64,000 nt of DNA from Desmodesmus armatus. Taxonomy: Eukaryota; Chlorophyta; Chlorophyceae; Sphaeropleales; Scenedesmaceae. Shown here one piece after another: positions 10,783-21,718 of this stretch. A program made the position numbers and the translations under genes. The notes beneath the pieces were generated by a model. That model was not told the origin of the DNA, did no database searches, and saw nothing but the letters and a program-made list of their open reading frames with translations. The first letter of the stretch is position 1, and each line of letters begins with the position of its first letter. The stretch spans positions 654,823 through 718,822 of the forward strand of contig VIIQ02000565.1 in assembly GCA_007449985.2 (NCBI GenBank), in the 5' to 3' direction.

Positions 10783-12652
10783 ATGGCAGACGAGGCACCT
10801 ACAGACGAGCAGTCCCCAGCATCTTTGCTGCTGGAGCTGCCCACCCCTTGCCTGCTGGCAGTGCTGCAGTACTGTGCCCATGACCAGCGCAGCTTGTTCA
10901 GCGCTGCCAGGGCCCACAGCAGGCTGCACCAGACTGTGCTGGCGCTACCCCATCTGACAGCAGTGGCGCGCCGACAGCAGCAGCTGGCTGGTGTGTGCAG
11001 CTATCTGGACAAGCATGGGCAGCATCTCGACAGCTTCAGTCTCGAGGGCACAGTCAGCCTTCGCGAGCTACCAGCACACCTGCAGCTCAGCAGGATGCAG
11101 CTGACTAGGGTCCGCCTGCAGCTGCAGCCGCTGTCACAGCCTGGGCTGGGCGTGGCAAATCATCAGCAGCAGGGTGCCCCTCGCGGCGTGCTGAGCAGCA
11201 CTTGGGTGTCAGGCCTCAAGCAGCTGCGGCTCGATGGCTGCAAGCTGCTTGATGGCTATGAAGGGCTAGCAGCAGCACTGCCTACTGGGCTGGAGCACCT
11301 GAGCATTGTTGGGGTGTTCCCCACCAAGCTGCAGTACGCTCAACCCACTCCTCGCAACCCTGATGGCGTTGCGGGCTTCCCCACCAAAATGCTGGGGCAG
11401 CTGCAGCAGCTCACCTACCTTGAGCTGCGCAGGATGTGGCTGCAGGGCCCTGACAGAGACAGCCCTGTGCTGCAGCCCCTGCAGGCCTTGACCCGGCTGG
11501 CTCACCTGCGCATTGATGAGGATGCTGCTGGTGACATCACTACCAGCATGCTGTCCAGCGCGCGCCTGACACACCTGGAGCTGCAGCATTGCAGCATTGA
11601 GCCAGGCGCACTGGCTGGCAAGGCCCTGCTGCAGCACCTGGACTTGTCGCATTGCACGTGGGTCAGTGCTGCCGGGGGGCTGCCGCGGCTGCTGTTCTGC
11701 ATGCAGGACCTGCAGCAGATGACACACTTGTGCTTGCGGAACAGCTTGGAAGCCGTGGATGACACCAACCCCCCTGCAGCTGCCTTCTCTGCTCTCACAG
11801 CAACCAGCAAGCTGCAGTATCTGGACATCAGCCAGTGCATGCTGCCAGCAGGCGTGTGGCAGCACATGTTCCCTGCGGCCAGGCAGCTGCCGCACTTGCG
11901 GTCACTCACCATGTCACATGTTAGGGGTCGGGCTGCAGCCCCTGAAGGCAGCCGCCTTGTAAACTGCTGCCCTGGCCTGCAATACCTCTACATGGAGGGC
12001 GTGCACTACCACTAGGACAGTGGCAAGCACTTGGGGCAGACCAGCCTAGACACAGGGGTATATTCATTAACAGGGTTGAGGGAGCTGACGCTGTCTGCCC
12101 CAGCTGCAGCAACAGGTCTGTTGCTGCAGCTAACCCAGCTGCAGCAATTGACGAGGTTGGAGTACTCTGGCCCGCTGAGTGATGGTCTTCCTACATGGAT
12201 AAGGCTCGATGCTCGGGTAGGTTGGAGGGATCTGTCGGGCATGTGCTTGCTACAGCTACAGTGTGCTGACTCAAACTCACAGTCTTACTGCCTCAGGTGG
12301 TAACTCAGGCTGAGGTCCTATCCCTACAGTCGGTCCACACCCTATGGGGTAGCATTGCTGAACTGATTTGAAGTGGGACGCTAGGGTGCATCATGCAAGC
12401 ACTTTCAAGGCCTCAAGTTTGCCTCGTCATTGTTGGCATACTGCATGTGCTTCAATTGGATTGCTGATCTTACATAATGGTGTTTCTCATGCTGTTGTTG
12501 CTGACGTGGTTCTATGGCTGCTGTTGTAATGCTGCTCCCTGCAGCCCCGGCGCAGTGAGCCTGTGTGGCGCCAAATCCTGCAGATCCACGAAAGTGGTGG
12601 CAATGATCCCTTGGCGGCCTTGACGGCACATCTGAAAGCTGCCTGGCATTGA
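10783..12652 (+). CDS. F-box/LRR-like protein gene with an in-frame TAG
   Basis: From ATG at 10783 the frame is open to TAG at 12013-12015 (410 residues). Residues ~12-50 (LLELPTPCLLAVLQYC, then SLFSAARAHSRLHQ) resemble an F-box. Irregular leucine-rich repeats follow, such as LKQLRLDGCKLLDGYEGLA, LTHLELQHC and LQYLDISQC. After the TAG the same frame continues with clear LRR sequence (LTGLRELTLSAPAAATGLLL) to a GTAGGT donor at 12217. It joins in phase to an exon at 12545-12652 ending TGA (ILQIHESGGNDPLAALTAHL). Read through, the protein would have 512 coded residues plus one at the stop. The TAG follows HYH and is one C-to-T change from CAG. So the gene is either freshly truncated or a nonsense allele. 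Proteins of this type usually act as ubiquitin-ligase adaptors; that role is inference. Confidence 0.65.
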
Positions 12653-13979
12653 ACGCTGGCGGAGCGAACTTCTCAGTGCAGAAGTCAGGCGCCGTCAGTG
12701 CAGTGGTCAGACGCCACTGATTGGCGTGGAGTCACCTTGGACGCAAAACTCAGTTTCTAATGGCTGGTATCCGGTCAGGGCGGGTGGTGATGAGGGACAG
12801 CAGCACTAGCGCTAGCAGGAGGCTGCGGGCAGGTGGCCGCAGGCTGCGGCACGGCAGCAGTGCTGGCAGGCAGGGAGCAAGTGCGCATGCAAGGGGGCAA
12901 CTGCACTTGCAAGGCATGCAGTTGGCAAGTGCGCACGCATGTGAGCATGCAGCAAGTAGCGCAGGCTTCTCAGATCTGACCCGTAAAGCTGGTGGACTTT
13001 GTCACAATCATTGTGACATGATGCGGCAGCCAACAGCGCACCGCATGCTGTGGTCGTGCGCATTTTTCAAGATAGGGGCAGCAAGCAGGATATTTGGGCA
13101 GCACGTCAATGTGAGCAAACCTCTGCAACTCACACTTGGCATCAACTGCTGGATGCATGTGTGTTCAACCTGGTGCAAACATGTAACAAAGAACATGCCC
13201 CCGAATGCTTAGAGCACACAACTACAAACATGTTGCTGGCGTGGGTGCAAAGTAGATATCAATGCAAATGAGACTGTGCAGGTTTGCCAACCGGCGTGCC
13301 GCACTATCGTAGCACAAGATGCCAATTCAGGATGGTTGAGACACTTGGGCTGGCAAACTTTGCCTCGGAGGCTGTCAAGCATGTCCATTGAATGTGCATT
13401 GCCACTGCCAGCCTGGCCGGCACATGGCAATGCTAGTCTGTGGTTGGCACTAGTGCAGGTGCAGCTGCGCTTGAGTAAAATTAATCCACCAGGAGTAGGT
13501 TTTCTTCAGCATTCTTGACTTGCCATGATGTCAAATGCCGGGTTGGGCAGCCCCCAGCTCCAGGTGCTGTCCATTGGACTGGTGACATCATGTACAAGAA
13601 CCGTTGAAGACCTGGACGGACCACCAAGACGCAATCGCACATGATTCCGACATCCATACCATAATTCAACTTGCAGAGCTATATCGTGGATCACGGTCCA
13701 TATCGGCCCGCCAGCTATCGACAACAGTCGGACTGAGGCATCCAAGCATACCGAGTCTCAAATCCTTGCTGGTAACCTTTACGCCAGTGTCTTCGACGAT
13801 CAGCAGCATTCAAGGTAGGGCGCAGACAGCTCCAGGCCCGGGCAGGGCCCTGGCGACAGTATTCAACTGATGGAGATCTCTAGAGTCTGGGCCTCTGTGA
13901 AGCTGCACGTCTGTCACAGATGAACCTGACAAGCATCATGGGGTGCATGTTTTGCTATGCACTGCTGTCACCACGCAGG
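12653..13979. other. Intergenic region between the two LRR genes
   Basis: No convincing coding sequence. A short stretch around 12820-12960 has repeated GCAGG and GCAAGTGCGCA-type motifs. The upstream sequence of the second LRR gene is otherwise unremarkable. Confidence 0.45.
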
Positions 13980-15244
13980 ATGTCTTCAGAGGAGCGTGCG
14001 CCATCCCTGCTGCACCTGCCGGACCCCTGCCTGCTGTTGGTGATGGAGCACTGTGCCGACAACCAGCACAGCTTGTTCAGCGCTGCCAGGGCCCACAGCA
14101 GGCTGCACCAGGCTGTGCTGGCGCTCAGCAGCATTACAGCAGTCGTGCCCGAAAAGCAGCATGCGGAAGGCTTGCTACTGTACCTGCAGAGCCATGGTCA
14201 GCCCTTAGAGAGTCTCAGCCTAGTAGGCTGTTTGAATTGCACATTTAGTCTGCAGCAGCTGCCATCAACAGTTTGCAGCTGGCAGGGTTCAGCCTGCAGA
14301 TCAGCACCTTGCAGCCATACGTCGATGCGTTTGGTAGGCAGCGGTGGCCAGGCAACGGACCAAATGACTTCCCAGGCGTGCTGGGGAACACATGGACACC
14401 AGCCCTCAAGCAGCTACGGCTCAGGCACTGCAAGCTGAATGACGGCTACAACGGCCTGGCCTCAGCACTGCCTACAGGCCTGGAGCACCTCAGCATCAAC
14501 TTAGTGCACCCAACTGACAATCCATACGCAGAATTTCCCACCAAGATCCTGCAGCCGCTGAAGCAGCTCACCTACCTTGAGCTCGTCCGTGTCGAGACAC
14601 AGGGCCCGGACGAGCAGACCCCCGTGTTGCAGCCCCGGGCCTGCAGTGCAGGCCTTGACCCGCCTAGCCCACCTGCGGCTTGACAGGGACTCGGCCGGCC
14701 GCTTTTCTGCCGGCATCTTCTCAAACACACGCCAGCTGACGTACCTGGAGTTGACAAGCTGCATATTCGAGGCTGCCGTCCTAGTTGGCAAGACCCAGCT
14801 GCGGCACTTGGACCTGTGTTGTGTCATGTGTCCTGGCGAAGTAGCTGAGGAGGTGCAGCTGCTGTCCCACCTGCAGCAGCTGCAGCAGCTGACACACCTG
14901 CGTTTGTATGGCAGCCTAACTTGCACCGTTGCAGCTGCCAATGGTAGCTTCAGCCCTCCAGCAGCAGCCTTCTCAGCCCTCACAGCTAGCAGCAAGCTGC
15001 AGTATCTCAACATCAGCGGGTGCAGACTGCCGGCAGGCATATGGGAGCACGTGTTCCGTGATGGCAAGCAGCTGCCGCAACTACGCTTGTTGAATGTCTC
15101 TTTCATCAGGCAGCCATCAAGCGGCGGTTATGCAGACACTGATGCTCCACCCCTGAAAGCAGCCGCCTTGCTCGTTGCTGCCCAAGCCTGCAGATCCTCA
15201 ACACCGATAACCGTTGGGAAGTTTTCAACCCGGCCCAAGGTTGA
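13980..15244 (+). pseudogene. Frameshifted F-box/LRR-like paralogue
   Basis: From ATG at 13980 the sequence parallels the 10783 gene: LLHLPDPCLLLVMEHCADN, then SLFSAARAHSRLHQ, then LRRs. Three frame changes are needed to follow it: near 14260-14280 (net -1 or +2); at about 14632-14645, where ~10 extra bases sit between CAGCCC and CAGGCC compared with the paralogue; and near 15145, where the end of the paralogue (SRLxxCCPxLQ) is found only in another frame, ending TGA at 15242-15244. No splice sites neatly remove these shifts. The simplest reading is a tandem duplicate in decay. Assembly indels are an alternative. Confidence 0.65.
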
Positions 15245-16863
15245 AGGGCACCATTTGAGCGCGGCATGTGACATCACAGCGGCGCCCTTGCTTGCGGGTT
15301 TGATGTTGCATTTAGCTGATCATGGGGCCAGGCTGGCAGTGTGGCTAGCGTTATCATAGGGTGGGGGAGGTTGTTACAAGTGGTCCTCATGGGTTGTAGC
15401 AGTACTGGACATGGTCATTGAGGTACAATTGTGCAGTGAGTGACTCACTCCCCGGGGGCTCAGGCTCCAGATGCAACTCGCATTGGATTTGGTTGGCCCA
15501 ACTGCTGGCAGCAGCAGTGCTACCAAAGCGGTGCATTGAGCTGTGAATGGTGCCTTGGTGTATCATACAAGGCACAGACAAGCTTCAAGCGTGTGTACGG
15601 GTACACACATGTGTGTTGGCTTTGTTGCCAAGCTTGCCCATCGGCTCCGTTGCGACGGAAGACTTGTTGTCTTGCATGCATCTTGAATGTGCCAGTGGCA
15701 AATGGTATTTGGTTTGCCCTCACACTGATCTGGCCTTCAGCTGTGGCACTCACTAGCAGCGAGACTGCTGCTGAAGCAACTAACTGTTCTGTTGCTTGCA
15801 TCGGTGCTGACATTTGTCAAGTGTTGCATGCAGCACCTGCAAGCTGCTGTAGCTTTGATCAGCAGCTAGAAGCAGCAGCACTGGTGTCAAAGCCATAAAT
15901 GTATTATATTATTGTTGTTGCAGCGTCTGGCTGACACCAGCAATGGGCAGCATGGCACATTGTATGCCAACTTGTGCAGGTGTGTACCCAAGCAACCTGG
16001 CTGGCTTCGCAACCAGAAGCTTTGTTTGTATCAAGGTATTTGGGACACAGTAACAACATGGCATGTGCAAAGGGCAATTCTAGTGCTGCTTTGTGGCAGT
16101 GCTGCTTTGTGGCAGAAAGTATCTTGCTTTGTTGCAAATACGACAGATGAGGTTAGCCGCCCTGAAGTGTATCACATCACTGAGCGAGTGCCCCTTTGCA
16201 TTGTTGAATGCACACTCCTGCTTGTCCACAGCTTCAGGCTGACATTGATTGGATGACCACGGTTTGGCACATCGGTGTACATCAAAATATTTTCGTATGC
16301 AACAAATGACTCCCTCACAGGTCAAATACCTGCCCTCATCACCAACACAGACACTCGCTCTACACTCTTGTTGGCATACACAGCTCCACAACCCATGCCA
16401 GCTATTATGCCACTCACAGACACAACATGGTTGAAATCAGGCGCGTCAGCCGCAGTTGGGGGCATGCTACCCTGGCAAGCAGTTGTACGCCCAGCGTCAA
16501 AAGCCCCAACCACAAGACAAACAAGCACATCCTGCACCTCTCATACACACCTCATACACACCTCAATCACACGATGCTTGACGATGTCAGCACAAGTAGT
16601 ACCCACCACGTGGCATGCGACCACGACAACCAAGTGGCTCAAGCCCCACCCCTGCCCGCATTTGCAGCCCAGATCCAAGCTGCCACATCATGACTTGACT
16701 CTCCATACAGCCACACAGCCACACAGCCACACAATGCCCTCCTGCCTCCTTGCCTTTGGGGATAACATACAGCGCTGGACCCTGTGGATATGCAGGCATG
16801 GGCAGCAGCAGCGACAAGGCACTGCTGCAAGCACCTGTCAACGCAGACCGTCTGCAAAGCAGC
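15245..16863. other. Intergenic region, nothing assigned
   Basis: Sequence between the LRR pseudogene and the 3' end of the minus-strand tRNA synthetase. It should contain that gene's 3' UTR. No coding pattern or clear poly(A) signal was identified. Confidence 0.4.
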
Positions 16864-19800
16864 TCAGAAAGCGCCCCTGCTTTCGTTCGCAGCCTGGATG
16901 CGCCCTGCCACCTCTGCCACCAGCAAGCTGCCGACATCCTCCCCTCCATACAGCCGCACTGCCAGGGTCCCTGCCTCCGCCTCCTTGGCCCCCACCACCG
17001 CCATCACGGGTGTCTTGGCCTTCTCTGCCGTGCGGATCATCTTGGCAATGGAGGCGCGCTCCATGACCTCAACACGCACACCCTGGGCCTTCAGGGCAGC
17101 GGCAGTCTGCAAGAAATGGGGCAAATTACACAAGGACAAATACACGGGTAAGTTTAGGACATGCAAGACCAAAAACAATGGTGTGCATGACGTCAACACC
17201 AACGCCCTCTACCTTCAGGGCAGTTGCCGTCTGCGTGATTATGTCCTTGGGGGGGGGGGGGGGAGTTAGGGGCAGCTACACACGTGAGCGATTTGCAAAT
17301 TGGCGAAGAGGCGCGCTCCATGACGTCAACACAAACTCCCTGGGCCTTCAGGGCAGCGGCAGTCTGCAGGGAATGGGGCAGGGGTCAGGGCAACATCACA
17401 TGTAAGCTTGAGACATGCACAACCCGGAGGCACGCTCCATGACCTCAACGCAAACAGTGAACCTAGGCCTTCAGGGCGGATGCGGACAGGAGCGATATTG
17501 GGGGTGGGGGTGGGGGTGGGGGGGGGGGGACAAACAGAAATGGTGAGACAGAGACGGGGGGGGGGGGGGGTGTTCAATGGCCTCAAAACACGCACACCCT
17601 GGGCCTTCGGGGCAGATACGGTCTGCACAAAAATGGGTGCAGGGTGGGGGGAGGGGGGGGGGGCACCGCAAGGTTGAAAGCTTGCCAAGCAGTGTGGCAA
17701 CATGTTGCCACACCCATGAGCACCCATATTTCTTGCCACGCAGTTGCCAGGACGAAGATTGATGTGGCGGCATCAGGCGCACTTGCATGCACAAAACACT
17801 GCTGATCAGCCCTGTGCCCCCCCCCCCCGGGGTCCCTATGGCCACATTTCCTGACTTCTTTTTTGGGGGGGGGGTGTTACAGGTGGATACTTTCACCGCT
17901 GAGCAGTACTCTCCACACGGGATGAACTGGGAAGACACACCTACAAGAAGAACCTGCAGCAAGACCGGCAAACAAGACCAGCCCCCCCCCCCCCCCCCCC
18001 CAACAAAAACCACCACCAATGGCAACTGCCACACACACCAGGTATAGGACCGTGCATTCATGACGCAGCTAATGATACCAACGAAGGCGGAGTCCCAAAA
18101 TTGGCCACATCTAGCCCCCGGGGCTTCACACAACATTCACATCAGCCTCACCTCCATGACGTAGGGCACCACTGCGGCATTGACGGGCATCAGGCGCACT
18201 TGCAAGCACACCACTTGCTTATTGTCATGTGATTATGAGAACCCCCAACCTTGCCCCCAAACCCCCACCCTGGTCCCTATCGCCACATGTATGCCCCTGA
18301 TCAGCCTCACCTCCATGACGTAGGGCACCACAGCATCGTTGACAGGCATCAGGCGCACTTGCACGGGCGCCAGCCACAGAGGGAAGGCACCTGGGAGGGA
18401 AGAAGCATCAGGGGTGCAAGAGGAGAACAGCATTGGTGAGCACAGTTGCTGCCTCCACGGCCAGCAGCAGCCACGTGCAGCACAGCCCAACTGCCACATT
18501 GGCTTTTTTGTAACCACACAGCTGGAGGATTCAACAACCGCCAGACCGCAAAAGGCATCACCCCCCCCCCCCCCTCTTCCAGCGCTCCTATGTAGTTCAT
18601 TCAGCACCCCTGTGCAGGGGCCCCTCACCCATCCCCAACTTCGCCAGACAGCCCCCATGACACACAGACACACACCAAATGCTTACTCCCCCCCCCCCTC
18701 GCCGCCGCACGCGCGCGAATCCATTGCATAATTTGGTTTCAGGTGTGTGTCTTTGGCTAATCCAGTCGATCAAGTGTAGAGAGTACCGCTTTGCGGTGAA
18801 AGTATCCACTTGTAACAACCTCCCCCACCCCCCAATCACCCACCTGCATAGTTCTCCACCAGGATGCCGAAGAATCGCTCCAGGCTGCCAAAGATGGCCC
18901 TGTGGATCATGATGGGCTGCTTCTTGGACCCATCAGAGTCAATGTAAGCCATGTCAAACCTGCACAACACAACAGACAAAGCATACCAAACAATGAGCCC
19001 CAGTCAACCCAGAAAAAAGGCATACACGAAGCACGGGCAACAAGAAGAGAACGGCATTGCAATACGTGTCCAAAGTGTGCCCATCTACAAATCCAGATGC
19101 AAACTGTGTGTCAGCACATCTCTCCGGAGAGGGGATCCCCCATGTAATTGTCCTTTCCCTGGGTAACCCCCCCCCCTCCTCCCCCCCCCCCAACACCCAT
19201 CCCCAACCACCTCTGTGGCAGGTTGAAGTCGAGCTGGATTGTGCTGCACTGCCACTTGCGGCCGATGGCATCCTGGATCTTCACATCGATCTTGGGGCCA
19301 TAGAAGGCACCACCTGAAGAGCGAGCAGCAGCAGCAGCAGCAGTGGCCAAACAGTCAGGAATGCCCAGTGTGATATCATTACAACAGCCCAGCGACCAAA
19401 CAGCAGGCACAAATGCAAGCAACTATGTGTGCAGCCCTTGGATTCTTGCGCCCTCCTACATGCGGCTGCCCAAGTGATCATCAGGTCTTGACCTGTAGCC
19501 TCACCCCCCCCCCCTCCAACACTCTCAAACCAAGCTTCCTCGACCCCCCCCCCCCCCCCACGTCACCATTACTTTTTGGACTGCTCAAACCTCACCTCCC
19601 TCGTCCACGCCGTAGCTCCAGCCCTTGGCCGCCAGAGCCTCCTTGAGCGCTGCCTCTGCAGTGTCCCAGATGGCGTCATCACCAACATACTTCTCTGGCC
19701 GTGTTGACAGGTTGATCTCATACTCACTGAAACCAAAGGCAGACAGCACCTCCTGCATACATCATGAACAATTGCGCAGTTATGGTTACAGAATACACAA

Positions 19801-21188
19801 TAGCTAGCTGATCCATAGGGGGGGAGTAAAGGGCGGGTGGGTGGACGGGTTGATCTCGTACTCACTAATGCCGAAGGCAGACAGCACCTCCTGCGGGGGG
19901 GGGGGGGGGATGTCCATGAGTTAGGTTTACGAACTTGAGGGGCACAGCTGGATCTAAGTAACATCGAACAGCGGCTGCCAATGAAGCTCATGTTGACCGC
20001 CAAAGTTCATACTGCGATGCACACCAATAAGAGGCCAAACATGACGGTGTCCTGTGGGTCGGGGCCACAGTACACTGCAGCCCCCCTCTGTACATCAACG
20101 AGCCAACTTCGAGCCCCCCCCCCCCACACACACACACCCATCATGCACGCACACTATGACCAGCTCGCCCCTGCCATGCACGCGCACACTCCCGCCCCCC
20201 CAAAACAAACATACATACCATGCACCGACAACCTGCCCCCTCCCCCTCACCTCGACCAAGTCCAGCACGCCCCTGATCTCAGGTGCAATCTGGTCTGGTA
20301 GGCAGAAGATGTGGGCGTCATCCTGAGTAAACCCACGCACACGGAACAGACCGTGCATCGTGCCGCTGCGCTCATACCTGCAGGGGGGGGGGGGAGCAAT
20401 GGGGAAACCGGGTGGCAGATGAGGGGGGGGGGGTGTCAGAAGCAGGGGTAAAGGGGCCAGAGGTGGGAGGGGGGGGGCTCCACCACAGAATCAACCGTGC
20501 ATCGTGCCGCTGCGCTCAATACCTGCATAGGTGGGTGGGTGGGTGTAGCAGCAGATGGGGCGAGGGGTGGAGATGATCATCCGCGATGGGAGGGGGGGGG
20601 GAGGGAGGGAGGATAGCACAGAGAAGGGGGGCGGGGAGGCGGCGAGGGGGGGGGGGGGAGATACTGCAGAGAGGGTGGTGGTGGCAGCGCATGTGAGTTG
20701 CTGTGCATTGTGGCTGCAACCCGGCAGGGGGGGAGGTGCCAGCACACATGTGCAAGGGTGTTCGGGTGGACTGATTCAGTGTGACGCCTTGCACCCCCTG
20801 TGCTGACGAACATGCTCACATATACACTGTGCCCAGCTCTGCCATGCGTATGGGCAGGTCCCTGTAGCTGTGACATCCTTCCTTGTACATGGCCTCACCC
20901 CCTCCACAACCCTACCCTTGCCGATTTCTGCAGGGGCTGCAGGCTTGGGTGGGCACCAGCTGCGACTGCATGTAGCCACAACGGCCGCCGCCGCTGCAGC
21001 AGCTTTAGACACAAGCCCCCCCCCCCCCCACCCCAGCCATTGTCACACCGCACATCCTCACCTATACACGGTGCCCAGTTCTGCCATGCGTATGGGCAGG
21101 TCCCTGTAGCTGTGGTAGCCATCCTTGTACATGGCAACGTGGAAGGGGCAGTTCATGGGCTTCAGCTGGTACTCCTCCTGCTCAACCT

Positions 21189-21271
<83 letters not shown>

Positions 21272-21684
21272 GACTCCAGCACTCACGATGCAGGTTCGTC
21301 GTTCAATGGCCATGTTGCGGGGCGGCTATCAGAAATCTGTCACTCAATGAGTACACATCTGTCCATGAGCAGTACCAGCTGAGGCTGCATTTGCGCAACC
21401 ACTGGCGCCACATACTCACAGCAGTCATTGCCCCTGTGTCTTTTGATCTGCACCCACACCTACCTTCATCTGGTCGTACATGTTCTCCGCATAGAAGTCA
21501 AAGTGGCCACTCGTCTTCCAAAGGTCAACCTGAAAGAGAACAGCAGAGAGGGGGGAGGGGGGGGGGGGGGGCTGAACCGTGACAATCAGGTTGGTTGTGC
21601 TGGTGCCCTGCCCGAGCTGCTGCCGCTGATGTCACGGCCACTGCTGCCGTTGCCGCTGCTGCCACCGTCATTGCTGTCATCAAC

Positions 21685-21718
<34 letters not shown>

